Source: Pseudomonas haemolytica
GTDB lineage: Bacteria > Pseudomonadota > Gammaproteobacteria > Pseudomonadales > Pseudomonadaceae
DNA: 64,000 nt
Assembly: GCF_009659625.1 (NCBI RefSeq)
Contig: NZ_VOIW01000002.1
Coordinates: 744,001-808,000 of the forward strand
Direction: 5' to 3'
Of this stretch, positions 48,206 to 57,656 are shown piece by piece; the stretch's first letter is position 1, and every line of letters starts with the position of its first letter. The notes below the pieces were generated by a model. The model was given only the letters and a program-made list of their open reading frames with translations. It searched no databases and was not told the origin of the DNA. Both the position numbers and the translations under genes were made by a program.

Positions 48206-49342
48206 TTAAGTGTCGCGGCGCAAATCCGGCGGGATGGGCAGGTCTTTAAGCGGATCTGGGCGCTTGCCCTTGCCGGCGCGGTATTGGCGGATCTGATACA
48301 CATAGGCCAATACCTGGGCCACCGCCAGGTACAGGCCGGCAGGGATTTCCTGGTCAAGGTCCGTGGAATAGAAGATCGACCGCGCCAGCGCCGGCGATTC
48401 CAGCAGCAGGATGTCGTTGGCGACGGCGATTTCACGGATTTTCAGGGCGGTAAAGTCGCTGCCCTTGGCCAGCAGCATCGGTGCGCCACCTTTCTCGGGG
48501 TCGTACTTGAGGGCCACGGCGTAGTGGGTCGGGTTGGTGATGACCACGTCGGCATCGGGCACGGCAGCCATCATCTTGCGTTGGGACATTTCCCGCTGCA
48601 GCTGGCGAATGCGCTGCTTGACCTCGGGGCGGCCTTCCTGATCCTTGTGTTCGTCGCGTACTTCCTGCTTGGTCATCAGCAGTTTCTTGTGGCTTTCCCA
48701 CAGCTGGATCGGTGCGTCCACCGCTGCGATGAGGATCAACCCGAGGGCCATCCACAGTGCACTCCACCCCACCACTTGCACGCTGTGGATGATCGCTGAC
48801 TCCAGCGGTTCATGGGCGATACGTTGCAAATCATCGATGTCGGACGACAGCACAGCCAGGGCCACGAACAGAATCAGGATGAATTTCGCCAGGGCCTTGA
48901 GCAATTCCACCAGCGCCTTGGCGGAAAACATGCGCTTGAGCCCGGCCCCTGGGTTCATGCGGCTGAACTTTGGCGCCATGCTGCCCGCCGCGAACAACCA
49001 GCCGCCGAGGGCGACCGGGCCGATCAGCGCGGCCAGCAACAAGGTGATCAACACCGGCTGTACCGCCAGAATCGCGATCTTGCCCGAATGCAGCAGGTAC
49101 TGGCCCATGGCGCCGGGGCTGAGCAGCACTTCACGGGGCAAGCTGAAGTTGAGTTTCATCAGCTCCATCAGGTCCAGCGCCAAGCCACCGCCGTAGATCA
49201 GCAGGGCACCGGCGCCGGCCATCATGGTGGCGAAGGTATTCAGTTCTTTGGAGCGCGCAATCTCGCCCTTTTCCCTGGAGTCCTTTTTACGTTTCTCCGT
49301 GGGGTCTTCTGTTTTGTCCTGACCACTCTCGCTTTCGGCCAT
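48206..49342 (-). CDS. flhB: Flagellar export switch protein FlhB
   Basis: A 378-aa inner-membrane export protein that switches from hook to filament substrates. Four transmembrane helices occupy about 30-210. The cytoplasmic domain has the autocleavage site VVITNPTHYAVAL near residue 268. The N-terminus is charged (GQDKTEDPTEKRKKDSREKG). It follows fliR after 3 nt. Beyond its stop the cold-shock island begins. Confidence 0.95.
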   Translation of the reverse strand: MAESESGQDKTEDPTEKRKKDSREKGEIARSKELNTFATMMAGAGALLIYGGGLALDLMELMKLNFSLPREVLLSPGAMGQYLLHSGKIAILAVQPVLITLLLAALIGPVALGGWLFAAGSMAPKFSRMNPGAGLKRMFSAKALVELLKALAKFILILFVALAVLSSDIDDLQRIAHEPLESAIIHSVQVVGWSALWMALGLILIAAVDAPIQLWESHKKLLMTKQEVRDEHKDQEGRPEVKQRIRQLQREMSQRKMMAAVPDADVVITNPTHYAVALKYDPEKGGAPMLLAKGSDFTALKIREIAVANDILLLESPALARSIFYSTDLDQEIPAGLYLAVAQVLAYVYQIRQYRAGKGKRPDPLKDLPIPPDLRRDT

Positions 49343-49345
49343 GGC

Positions 49346-50131
49346 TCAGCGCGCCCGTGCCAGGTCACGTAAAAACTGCAAGGCGTCGGTGGCCAGCGGT
49401 TGATACTGATTGAGAATGTCGGCCATGCCGATCCAGAAAATCCCCATGCCCAACACCAGGGTCAAGGGGAAACCAATCGAGAAAATGTTCAGTTGCGGCG
49501 CCGCCCGGGTCATCACGCCAAACGCAATGTTGACCACCAGCAGCGCGGTGATCGCCGGCAACACCAGCAGCAACGCCGCGCCCAGCACCCAGCTGAGGCG
49601 CCCCACCAGCTCCCAGAAATGGTTCACCACCAGCCCCGAACCCACCGGCAAGGTGGTGAAGCTTTCGGTAAGCACCTCGAACGCTACCAGGTGGCCGTTC
49701 ATGGCCAGGAACAGCAAGGTCACCAGCATGGTCAGGAATTGACCGATCACCGCCACCGACACGCCGTTGGTAGGGTCGACCATCGAGGCAAAGCCCATGC
49801 CCATCTGGATCGAGACGATTTGCCCGGCAATCACAAACGCCTGGAAGAACAGCGTGAGGGAGAAGCCCAACACCGCACCGATGAGTATCTGCTCGGCAAT
49901 CAGCAAGAGCGCACTCAGGTCCAACGCATTCACCGGCGGCATCGGCGGTAAACCGGGCACGATCACCACGGTAATGGCGACGGCGAAATACAGGCGGATG
50001 CGCCGTGGCACCAAGGTGGTACCGAACACCGGCATGGTCATCAGCACCGCCGTGACGCGAAACAGCGGCAAGATGAAAGCGGCCACCCAGGTGCTGATCT
50101 GGGTGTCGGTCAAGGCCAGCACGGACTGCAT
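49346..50131 (-). CDS. fliR: Flagellar export protein FliR
   Basis: A 261-aa polytopic membrane protein of the export gate core (FliPQR). About six hydrophobic helices are visible, with family motifs FRVTAVLMTMPVFGTTLVPR and QMGMGFASMVDPTNG. It lies 4 nt after fliQ. Confidence 0.93.
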   Translation of the reverse strand: MQSVLALTDTQISTWVAAFILPLFRVTAVLMTMPVFGTTLVPRRIRLYFAVAITVVIVPGLPPMPPVNALDLSALLLIAEQILIGAVLGFSLTLFFQAFVIAGQIVSIQMGMGFASMVDPTNGVSVAVIGQFLTMLVTLLFLAMNGHLVAFEVLTESFTTLPVGSGLVVNHFWELVGRLSWVLGAALLLVLPAITALLVVNIAFGVMTRAAPQLNIFSIGFPLTLVLGMGIFWIGMADILNQYQPLATDALQFLRDLARAR

Positions 50132-50135
50132 GGGC

Positions 50136-50405
50136 TCAGCCGATCAACTGCGGAATACTGCCGTACAGCTGCAGGATGTATTCCATGAAGGTTTGCACCA
50201 GCCACGGGCCGGCGACAATCAGGGTGACCAGCATCACCAGCAGGCGTGGCAGGAAGCTCAGAGTTTGTTCGTTGATCTGGGTCGCGGCCTGGAACATCGC
50301 CACCAACAGGCCCACCAACAGGCTCGGCACCACCAGCACGGCAACCATCATGGTGGTCAGCCACAGCGCTTCACGGAACAGGTCGACGGCGACTTCTGGG
50401 GTCAT
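50136..50405 (-). CDS. fliQ: Flagellar export protein FliQ
   Basis: An 89-aa protein with two transmembrane helices and the family pattern MTPEVAVDLFREALWLTTMM and FQAATQINEQTLSFLPRL. It sits between fliP and fliR, with 4-nt spacers either side. Confidence 0.94.
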   Translation of the reverse strand: MTPEVAVDLFREALWLTTMMVAVLVVPSLLVGLLVAMFQAATQINEQTLSFLPRLLVMLVTLIVAGPWLVQTFMEYILQLYGSIPQLIG

Positions 50406-50409
50406 AGCG

Positions 50410-51153
50410 CTATACCCCTCCGAAACTGCCGGCCAGGGTGCCGATAATCAGCGCCCAGCCGTCCACCAGCACAAACAGCATGATCTTGAACGGCAACGAA
50501 ATAATCAGCGGCGACAGCATCATCATGCCCATGGCCATCAGCACGCTCGCCACCACCAGGTCGATGATCAGGAACGGGATAAAGATCATGAAACCGATCT
50601 GGAACGCGGTCTTCAATTCAGAGGTGACGAATGCCGGCACCAGGATAGTCAGCGGCGCCTGGTCGGGGGTGGCGATGTCGGTACGCTTGGACAGGCGCAT
50701 GAACAGTTCAAGGTCGCTGGAGCGGGTTTGCGACAGCATGAAGTCCTTGATCGGGCCCTGGGCCTTGTCGATGGCGTCCTGGGCGTTGAGTTTTTCTGCC
50801 AGATACGGTTGCAGGGCTTGCTGGTTCACCTTGTCGAACACTGGCGCCATGATGAACAGCGTCAGGAACAGGGCCATGCCGGTGAGGATCTGGTTCGACG
50901 GCGTCTGCTGCAGGCCCAGGGCCTGGCGCAGGATCGAGAAGACGATGATGATCCGCGTGAAACTGGTCATCAGCATGACAAACGCCGGGATAAAGCTCAG
51001 CGCCGTCATGATCAGCAGGATCTGCAGGCTGACCGAATATTCCTGGGCGCCGGCCGCGTTGGTACCCAGGGTGATCGCCGGGATCGACAACGGGTCTGCA
51101 GCCATCGCCAACGGCGCGGCCAGCAACAGCATGAGCGTCAATAAAACGCGCAT
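50410..51153 (-). CDS. fliP: Flagellar export protein FliP
   Basis: A 247-aa export gate protein with a cleavable signal peptide ([20 protein letters not shown]) and about four further transmembrane helices. Motifs are [40 protein letters not shown] and [23 protein letters not shown] 51153 overlaps the fliO stop by one base (TAATG). Confidence 0.95.
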   Translation of the reverse strand: MRVLLTLMLLLAAPLAMAADPLSIPAITLGTNAAGAQEYSVSLQILLIMTALSFIPAFVMLMTSFTRIIIVFSILRQALGLQQTPSNQILTGMALFLTLFIMAPVFDKVNQQALQPYLAEKLNAQDAIDKAQGPIKDFMLSQTRSSDLELFMRLSKRTDIATPDQAPLTILVPAFVTSELKTAFQIGFMIFIPFLIIDLVVASVLMAMGMMMLSPLIISLPFKIMLFVLVDGWALIIGTLAGSFGGV

Positions 51154-51593
51154 TACTTCTTATCCTTCTGATCCTTGCCCAGCAACTCCATCAGGCGCTG
51201 GGCGAATTCTGGCGTAGCGGCCTCAGTCTTGGCCGCGTCCACCGGGGTCTTGAGTACGTGCAGCGGGGTGATGCGGCCGGGGGTAATGCCGAGCAGGATC
51301 TGCTCCTCGCCGACTTGCACCAGTACCAGCCGATCGCGCGGGCCGAGGGCACGCGAGCCGACCAGTTCGATAACCTGCGCATTGCCTGGGCCGATGCTCT
51401 GCACGCGGCGCATCAGCCAGGCGAGCACGAAGATCAAGCCGACCACCAGCAACAATCCCAGCACAAGCTGGGTCAATTGCCCGCCAACACCGCTGCTGAC
51501 TACGGGCGCCGCAGCCGCCGCTTGCGCCACCGGCTCAGCCGCCAGGGCGCTCAATGGCAGCGCCAGCAACAGTCCCGCCATCGAGTACTTCAT
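51153..51593 (-). CDS. fliO: Flagellar export assembly protein FliO
   Basis: A 146-aa protein with an N-terminal signal-like segment, one transmembrane helix (about 38-60, [20 protein letters not shown]) and a cytoplasmic beta-rich domain ([20 protein letters not shown]). It stabilises FliP during gate assembly. Confidence 0.9.
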   Translation of the reverse strand: MKYSMAGLLLALPLSALAAEPVAQAAAAAPVVSSGVGGQLTQLVLGLLLVVGLIFVLAWLMRRVQSIGPGNAQVIELVGSRALGPRDRLVLVQVGEEQILLGITPGRITPLHVLKTPVDAAKTEAATPEFAQRLMELLGKDQKDKK

Positions 51594-51594
51594 C

Positions 51595-52062
51595 TCAGCG
51601 CAACTTCTTGATGCGTTCGCTCGGGCTGATCACGTCCGTCAGGCGGATGCCGAACTTCTCGTTGACCACCACCACCTCGCCATGGGCGATCAGGGTGCCG
51701 TTGACCAGCACGTCCAATGGCTCACCGGCCAGGCGGTCCAGCTCGATCACCGAACCCTGGTTGAGTTGCAGCAGGTTGCGGATGTTGATTTCGGTGCTGC
51801 CCACTTCCATGGAGATCGACACCGGGATATCGAGGATCACATCCAGGTTCGGGCCATCGAGGGTCACCGGCTCGTTGTTCTTCGGCACGCTGCCGAATTC
51901 TTCCATCGGCAGGCGGTTGCCGGCCGGTGCGGTGGCAGCATCGGCGGCCAGCAGCGCGTCGATATCGTCCTGCCCAACATCGCCGGTCTCTTCCAGGGCC
52001 GCAGCCCACTCGTCAGCCAGGGCCTGGTCTTCGGCGGAAGTGTTTTCGTGTTCGGTAGCCAT
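51595..52062 (-). CDS. fliN: Flagellar switch protein FliN
   Basis: A 155-aa C-ring protein. An acidic N-terminal region is followed by the SpoA domain at about 75-150 (DVILDIPVSISMEVGSTEIN, IRNLLQLNQGSVIELDRLAG). ATG 52062 follows GAGGA; a 7-codon upstream extension is unsupported. The fliO start is one base away. Confidence 0.94.
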   Translation of the reverse strand: MATEHENTSAEDQALADEWAAALEETGDVGQDDIDALLAADAATAPAGNRLPMEEFGSVPKNNEPVTLDGPNLDVILDIPVSISMEVGSTEINIRNLLQLNQGSVIELDRLAGEPLDVLVNGTLIAHGEVVVVNEKFGIRLTDVISPSERIKKLR

Positions 52063-52100
52063 TACATGTCCTCGGCGAAGCAAACAATCATAAATAGGGA

Positions 52101-53069
52101 TCAGCGACGGTTGATCGGCTCAACCACTTGCAAAGCCAGGTTGCCCTTGTGGGAACCGAGCTTGACCTTGAACGACGGCACGCCGTTGGCGCGCATGATC
52201 AGTTCTTCCGGCAATTCGACGGGGATGATGTCCCCAGGCGCCATGTGCAAAATATCCCGCAGGCGCAATTGCCGACGGGCGACGGTGGCGCTCAGCGGCA
52301 CGTCGACGTCCAGCAGGTCTTCGCGCAGGGCCTTGACCCAGCGCTCGTCCTGGTCGTCGAGATCGGACTGGAAGCCGGCGTCGAGCATTTCGCGCACCGG
52401 TTCGATCATCGAGTACGGCATGGTCACGTGCAGGTCGCCGCCACCGCCATCGAGTTCGATGTGGAACGTCGACACCACGATGGCCTCGCTGGGGCCGACG
52501 ATGTTGGCCATGGCCGGGTTCACTTCCGAGTTGATGTACTCGAAGTTGACTTCCATGATCGCTTGCCAGGCTTCCTTCAGGTCGATGAAGGCCTGTTCCA
52601 GCACCATGCGCACTACACGCAATTCGGTAGGGGTGAACTCACGCCCTTCGATCTTGGCGTGACGGCCGTCGCCACCAAAGAAGTTGTCCACCAGCTTGAA
52701 CACCAGCTTGGCGTCGAGGATGAACAGCGCGGTGCCACGCAACGGCTTGATCTTGACCAGGTTGAGACTGGTGGGCACGTACAGCGAGTGCACGTATTCA
52801 CCGAATTTCATCACCTGCACGCCGCCCACGGCCACGTCGGCCGAACGGCGCAGCATGTTGAACATGCTGATACGGGTATAGCGGGCAAAGCGTTCGTTGA
52901 TCATTTCCAGGGTCGGCATGCGTCCACGGACGATGCGATCCTGGCTGGTCAGGTCATAACTTTTGACACTGCCGGGCTCGGCAGCCATTTCGGTCTGTAC
53001 CAGACCATCGTCCACACCATGCAACAGCGCGTCGATTTCATCCTGGGACAGCAGGTCTTGCACGGCCAT
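52101..53069 (-). CDS. fliM: Flagellar switch protein FliM
   Basis: A 322-aa C-ring protein. The N-terminal peptide DLLSQDEIDALLHG binds CheY-P. A CheC-like middle domain holds the FliG-contacting loop, and the C-terminal SpoA domain contacts FliN. It lies 9 nt after fliL. Confidence 0.95.
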   Translation of the reverse strand: MAVQDLLSQDEIDALLHGVDDGLVQTEMAAEPGSVKSYDLTSQDRIVRGRMPTLEMINERFARYTRISMFNMLRRSADVAVGGVQVMKFGEYVHSLYVPTSLNLVKIKPLRGTALFILDAKLVFKLVDNFFGGDGRHAKIEGREFTPTELRVVRMVLEQAFIDLKEAWQAIMEVNFEYINSEVNPAMANIVGPSEAIVVSTFHIELDGGGGDLHVTMPYSMIEPVREMLDAGFQSDLDDQDERWVKALREDLLDVDVPLSATVARRQLRLRDILHMAPGDIIPVELPEELIMRANGVPSFKVKLGSHKGNLALQVVEPINRR

Positions 53070-53078
53070 GTCGTGATC

Positions 53079-53579
53079 CTACTGCAATACGAAGTTAGTG
53101 AAGAGCGCCTGCTCGACCACGACTTTGCCGAGTTCTTTCTGGGCCACTTCCTGCACGCTGGCAGTGACCTTCTGACGCAGCATTTCCTGGCCGACCGGGG
53201 TGGCCAGGTTGTCGAAGCTCTGGCCGGAGAACAGCATTACCAGGTTGTTACGGATCACCGGCATATGCACTTTGAGGGCATCCAGGTCCGCCTGGTTGCG
53301 CGCCAGCAAGGTAATGCTCACCTGCAAGTAGCGCTGACGACCGTTCACGTTGTAATTGGCAACAAAGGCCGGAAGCATCTGCTCGAAGATAGCCGGTTGC
53401 TTGACGTTAGTGGCGGTTTCGGCGGCGGGTGCCGGCTTGCTTGCACTGCTGTGCATGATGTACCAGGTGCCGCCAATCGAGGCACCGATGGCCAGGAGCA
53501 GGCCCAGCACAATCAACAGGATCAGCTTGAGCTTGCCTTTGCCTGCGGGGGGGGTTGCTGCGTCGTCGCTCTTCGCCAT
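53079..53579 (-). CDS. fliL: Flagellar basal-body protein FliL
   Basis: A 166-aa single-pass protein. A short cytoplasmic Lys-rich N-terminus and a transmembrane helix (about 17-37) precede a periplasmic domain with family residues VVEQALFTNFVLQ at the end. It supports stator function. It is the first gene of the fliLMNOPQR-flhB operon, behind an RpoN promoter. Confidence 0.92.
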   Translation of the reverse strand: MAKSDDAATPPAGKGKLKLILLIVLGLLLAIGASIGGTWYIMHSSASKPAPAAETATNVKQPAIFEQMLPAFVANYNVNGRQRYLQVSITLLARNQADLDALKVHMPVIRNNLVMLFSGQSFDNLATPVGQEMLRQKVTASVQEVAQKELGKVVVEQALFTNFVLQ

Positions 53580-53629
53580 GCCAATAATCCGTCACTATTC
53601 GGGGATTCATAGATCTACGGGAAGGCAAG

Positions 53630-53645
53630 AGCAAGTGTTATGCCA
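53630..53645 (-). promoter_or_regulatory. RpoN promoter of the fliL operon
   Basis: The minus strand reads TGGCATAACACTTGCT: TGGCA at -24 and TTGCT at -12 with the GG-N10-GC spacing. It lies about 50 nt upstream of fliL. Confidence 0.85.
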
Positions 53646-53674
53646 GAGTTGTCTGGCAGCCTGGCAACACACAT

Positions 53675-53770
53675 CAAATGTGGGAGGGGGCTTGCTCCCG
53701 ATTGCAGTGTGTCAGTCAAGACATCCTTAGCTGATGCACCGCTATCGGGAGCAAGCCCCCTCCCACATTT
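53675..53770. repeat. REP inverted pair between fliK and fliL
   Basis: It has the same two arms as the pair at 47257, with a different loop. It follows the fliK stop and precedes the fliL promoter. Confidence 0.92.
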
Positions 53771-53790
53771 GGATCTCTATTTGACTCAGG

Positions 53791-55104
53791 TCAGGCGTAG
53801 TAGTCGACGGCGCTGGAGCCGATCACGGTTGAGGTCACTGGCGCTGCCACTTCAGCCACGTCAACGTGACTGCCAGTGTCAGCGCTATCACCACGCCGAC
53901 CGCCACTGCTCACGCCCCGCGCTTGGCCTTGCTGTTGCTGCTGCTCCTGGCCACGAGACTGGTCGGACACATTCACATCCACCTGCCCCATACCCTGCTG
54001 GGCAAACATCTCGCGCAAGCGGCCAGACTGGCTTTCCAGGGCTTCACGCACGATCGCATGGCCGCTCATGAAACTGACCTGGGCCTGCTGGTCCGCCGTC
54101 ATGTTGACCTTGATGTCCAGGCGCCCGAGCTCAGCCGGCTGCAATTGGATCTCCGCCGACTTGAGGTTGGCGCTGGACAGGTACATCACGCGGTTGACCA
54201 CTTCTTCGGTCCAGCCGCTCTGATGCATGGCCAGCGGTGCATTGGCCACGGGAGGCAAGGCATTCGCGGTTTTCGGCGTGGCGGCCTGGGTCAGCGCGGC
54301 CAGACGGTTGGCGAAGTCATCCACGCGGGTGTCGCTGCTGGCGTTCTTGAGGTCCTTGAGGCCGTCATCAATCAGCCCACCAAAGGCCTTGTCGCCACCT
54401 TGGTCGGTGCTGTCCTTGGTGGCTTGCTGGTCGACCATCGTGGCCAGGCCGGCGGCAAAGCTCTGCGCGGCGGTCGGTTGATCCTGAGGCGCGGACGCGG
54501 TTTTCTGCGGCGCCTGGCTGCTGGCCGACACGTGACCGCCCTGCTCCATCGCCAGGCGCACGGCCGGCATCGAGTCCAGGGGGTCGGCCTCCGGGTCGAA
54601 GGCCGTCGGCTTGGCTTCATCGGTCACAGCGACGGGCAGGGCCGCGTCCTCGGCAGCCGCGGCGGGTGCCGAGGCTTGCACAGCTACGGGTACGGGCGTA
54701 ACGGCAGCGATCACCGCCGGGTCGACCACAGGATCAACTGCGGGTTGCTGCGCCTGGGACGGGTCAGTGGTTTTGTCACCATCACTGTCAGCGCCGTCGT
54801 CGGCCTTGGCCGGTGGCTTGGCAGGCAAAGGATTGCCGCTATCGGCAACCGCTGGCTTGCTGGCGGCAGGCTTGTCGTGACCGGCAACCGGCTTGGCGTT
54901 GGCGTCAGAAGGCTTGTCCCGTGTGACTTTGTTTGCGCCGTCGTCGGCCGTAAGCGTCGGCTTGCTGCCTTGGTTGGCAAACACTTGAGCAAAGCCAGGG
55001 CCCTTGTCCCGCGGGGCCGCCACCGCTACCGCAGGGGTGGCGGCAGACGCTTGAGGCTTGGCCGCGGGGGCAGCCTGAAGGAGCGAATTAGGGGCGACTG
55101 GCAT
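53791..55104 (-). CDS. fliK: Flagellar hook-length control protein FliK
   Basis: A 437-aa secreted ruler protein. About 320 residues are low-complexity and Ala/Pro/Asp-rich. The conserved C-terminal domain (about 320-405) has SAEIQLQPAELGRLDIKVNM and VREALESQSGRLREMF. A Gln-rich stretch and Gly/Ser tail follow. ATG 55104 follows GGAGA. It has its own RpoN promoter. Confidence 0.92.
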   Translation of the reverse strand: MPVAPNSLLQAAPAAKPQASAATPAVAVAAPRDKGPGFAQVFANQGSKPTLTADDGANKVTRDKPSDANAKPVAGHDKPAASKPAVADSGNPLPAKPPAKADDGADSDGDKTTDPSQAQQPAVDPVVDPAVIAAVTPVPVAVQASAPAAAAEDAALPVAVTDEAKPTAFDPEADPLDSMPAVRLAMEQGGHVSASSQAPQKTASAPQDQPTAAQSFAAGLATMVDQQATKDSTDQGGDKAFGGLIDDGLKDLKNASSDTRVDDFANRLAALTQAATPKTANALPPVANAPLAMHQSGWTEEVVNRVMYLSSANLKSAEIQLQPAELGRLDIKVNMTADQQAQVSFMSGHAIVREALESQSGRLREMFAQQGMGQVDVNVSDQSRGQEQQQQQGQARGVSSGGRRGDSADTGSHVDVAEVAAPVTSTVIGSSAVDYYA

Positions 55105-55155
55105 AGGTAAGGTTCTCCACTGCATGGGGGTCGGGGATGCAGTAAATGGAGATAG

Positions 55156-55171
55156 AGCAAGAGTCGGGCCA
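55156..55171 (-). promoter_or_regulatory. RpoN promoter of fliK
   Basis: The minus strand reads TGGCCCGACTCTTGCT with the exact GG-N10-GC spacing, about 52 nt upstream of the fliK ATG and just beyond the hptB stop. Confidence 0.82.
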
Positions 55172-55187
55172 GGTTTACGGCGATGAT

Positions 55188-55532
55188 TCAGATACTGAAG
55201 CGCTGGCGCTCCGACTCATACAGCGGCTTCACCAATGCAAACTCATGATCAATCTGATCAACCAACGCCCCCAGGTTCGACGCCGGCCCAACGGACTCAG
55301 CCTCCAACCGCTGACACAACTTCGCCAACCGCACCGCCCCAAGGTTGCCACTGCTGCCCTTGAAACTGTGCGCAATCCGCCCCAACGCCTTGGCATCATC
55401 GCCTGCCTTGCGCAACGCCTCGACGCGCTTCTGCGAATCGTCCAGAAAGGTATCGAGCAGCTTGGGATACTCGCTCTCCATGACGTCCTGCAAACCCGAC
55501 AATACCTCGGGGTCCAAATGAATCTCAGCCAC
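55188..55532 (-). CDS. hptB: Histidine phosphotransfer protein HptB
   Basis: A 114-aa HPt domain with phospho-acceptor His55 in RIAHSFKGSSGNLGA. In P. aeruginosa HptB receives phosphate from hybrid kinases and passes it to the HsbR receiver, tuning motility and biofilm formation. It follows hsbR after 30 nt. Confidence 0.87.
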   Translation of the reverse strand: MAEIHLDPEVLSGLQDVMESEYPKLLDTFLDDSQKRVEALRKAGDDAKALGRIAHSFKGSSGNLGAVRLAKLCQRLEAESVGPASNLGALVDQIDHEFALVKPLYESERQRFSI

Positions 55533-55562
55533 TTGCTCGCTCCTTGATCAAGAATCGGCGGA

Positions 55563-57281
55563 TTATGCCAGAGCCGCCCAGCAAAACTCTACGCAGACAC
55601 TGCGCCCGCCATCAGACCAGCGTACAGCGCTGCTCAATTGACGCACCAGGCTCAAGCCCCGGCCAGACAGACGGTCGACGTCCAAAGGCCGTGCCAGCTC
55701 CTGTTCTACGTCGAAACCCGGCCCGCTGTCTTCGATACGCAGGGTCATCTTGCCGCCGCTGTCGGTCGGCGCCACCTGTACATGTATGCGCACATAACCG
55801 CTGTTCAATTGCGCCAGCCGCTCATTGCGCTGGCGATAGTACTGCGCAAACCCCTGCGCATCGCGCTTGAGCCGTGAATCCAGGCCCAACACGCCGTGTT
55901 CCAGGGCATTGGAATACAACTCGGCCATCACACTGTAGAGAGCCCCGCTCTGCTCTCGAAGGCCATGGACCTCCAACAGCAGTTGCAGCAAGTACGGCAG
56001 TGGGTTGTAACGCTGGAGGGTCTGGGCGCGGAACTCGAAACTCACCGACCAATCCAGCGGGCATGACTGGCCGCTGTCGGCATACATTGGCTCGGCCACA
56101 CGCAGCGCCAGGCCGGACAGCAAGGTGATCTCGACCATGCTGACGTCATCGCGTGCCTGGCCACGAAAGGCCGCCAGGGCGTGCTCGATATCCTCGAACA
56201 GGCGGTCCGGCTCACGGTTGGCGGCGAACACCTGCTGCAAACGCTCGGCGCCGAACAGTTGATCATTGGCGTCAGCGGTATCCAGCACGCCATCGGAGAG
56301 CAGGAACACCCGGTCGCCCAAGGCCATCGGCCAGACCTCAGTGCTGTCATCAAATGCCTCTGCCGATAGCACGCCCAAGGGCAAGTGCCGCGACATCAAC
56401 GGCGTGCGCCTGCCCGTGGCGACTTCATGCAGGTAGCCTTCGGGCATGCCGCCGTTCCACACCTCCACCGCCCGGCGCTGGGGGCTCAGGCACAGCAAGG
56501 TGGCACAGCAGAACATGTCCACCGGCAGGATACGTTTGAGCTTGGCGTTCATTTCCCGCAGGGTCTGTGTCAGACCATAGCCCTTGGCGGTCATGCCGTA
56601 GAACACTTCGGCCAAGGGCATGGCGCCGATGGCCGCTGGCAGGCCATGGCCGGTGAAATCGCCGAGCAGCACATGCATGTCGCCGGACGGCGTATAGGCG
56701 GCCAGCAGCAAGTCACCGTTGAACAGCGCGTAGGGCGATTGCAGGTAGCGGATATTCGGTGCGGCGTTGATACAACCGGAGTGAGCAACCTTGTCGAATA
56801 CCGCCTTGGCCACCCGCTGCTCATGCATCAGGTGTTCGTGGTGCCTGGCGATCAGGTCACGCTGTTGCAGCACCGTGGCCTGCAGGCGGCGCAGGCGGTC
56901 CATGGCGTTGATCTTGGCTGCCAGGATCAGTGGGTTGTAGGGCTTGGGCAGGAAGTCATCGCCGCCGGCATCCAGGCATTGGGCCAGGGCTTCGCTCTCG
57001 CGCAACGAAGTGAGGAAGATGATCGGCACCAACGCCTCACCCGCCAGTTGCTTGATCTGCCGGGCGGCTTCAAAGCCATCCATCACCGGCATCAGCGCGT
57101 CCATCAGCACCAGTTGCGGCCGTTCACGGGTGAAGACTTCAACCGCCTCGGCACCATTACTGGCAGTCAACACCTGGTGGCCCTGGCGACGGATGATAGT
57201 GGACAACAACAGCCGGTCGGCCGCGCTGTCTTCGGCGATCAGGATGCACAGCGCCTCAAGAACCGGGGCCAAGGCGCTCAA
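55563..57281 (-). CDS. hsbR: Response regulator/phosphatase/kinase HsbR
   Basis: A 572-aa three-domain protein. The receiver is about 11-130 with phospho-acceptor Asp61 (LVLMDALMPVMDGF). The PP2C-like (SpoIIE) phosphatase is about 170-390 (LGDFTGHGLPAAIGAMPLAE, LLSDGVLDTADA). The GHKL anti-sigma kinase domain is about 430-570 (MAELYSNALEHGVLG, IEDSGPGF, GRGLSLVRQL). Phosphorylation sets whether it phosphorylates or dephosphorylates HsbA. The start is TTG 57281 overlapping the hsbA stop (TTGA). Confidence 0.88.
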   Translation of the reverse strand: MSALAPVLEALCILIAEDSAADRLLLSTIIRRQGHQVLTASNGAEAVEVFTRERPQLVLMDALMPVMDGFEAARQIKQLAGEALVPIIFLTSLRESEALAQCLDAGGDDFLPKPYNPLILAAKINAMDRLRRLQATVLQQRDLIARHHEHLMHEQRVAKAVFDKVAHSGCINAAPNIRYLQSPYALFNGDLLLAAYTPSGDMHVLLGDFTGHGLPAAIGAMPLAEVFYGMTAKGYGLTQTLREMNAKLKRILPVDMFCCATLLCLSPQRRAVEVWNGGMPEGYLHEVATGRRTPLMSRHLPLGVLSAEAFDDSTEVWPMALGDRVFLLSDGVLDTADANDQLFGAERLQQVFAANREPDRLFEDIEHALAAFRGQARDDVSMVEITLLSGLALRVAEPMYADSGQSCPLDWSVSFEFRAQTLQRYNPLPYLLQLLLEVHGLREQSGALYSVMAELYSNALEHGVLGLDSRLKRDAQGFAQYYRQRNERLAQLNSGYVRIHVQVAPTDSGGKMTLRIEDSGPGFDVEQELARPLDVDRLSGRGLSLVRQLSSAVRWSDGGRSVCVEFCWAALA

Positions 57282-57583
57282 CAGATGTCGAACAGCTTGT
57301 CGAAATTGGAGATCGCGAGGATCTTGCGCACGTCGGAGTTACTGTTGATCACGCGGACCTCGGCCTCATCACCGCCGGCATGATCACGTAGCAGCAGGAG
57401 CATGCCGAGGGCCGAACTGTCCATATAAGTGGCCTCCTTGAGATCGACGATATAGGTCTCGGGCACCTTATAGAAACGCTCGTAGGAATCCCGAAAGCTT
57501 TGGTGGCTGCCGAAATCGAACCGGCCCCTGATTGCGATCGTCAACTTCTTCCCATCCAGGGATACTTCTGACTCGACTGACAT
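57278..57583 (-). CDS. hsbA: Anti-anti-sigma factor HsbA (STAS)
   Basis: A 101-aa STAS protein with the phosphorylatable serine in ATYMDSSALGMLLLL (Ser56). In P. aeruginosa unphosphorylated HsbA binds FlgM and frees FliA; phosphorylated HsbA acts on a diguanylate cyclase. It is the first gene of the hsbA-hsbR-hptB set. Confidence 0.89.
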   Translation of the reverse strand: MSVESEVSLDGKKLTIAIRGRFDFGSHQSFRDSYERFYKVPETYIVDLKEATYMDSSALGMLLLLRDHAGGDEAEVRVINSNSDVRKILAISNFDKLFDIC

Positions 57584-57656
57584 GTGACTGCTTCCTTGTC
57601 ATTGGCACTGTGCAACAAGGTTTAGCAGTTGAACGGGATATGGGCAACACAGCAGC

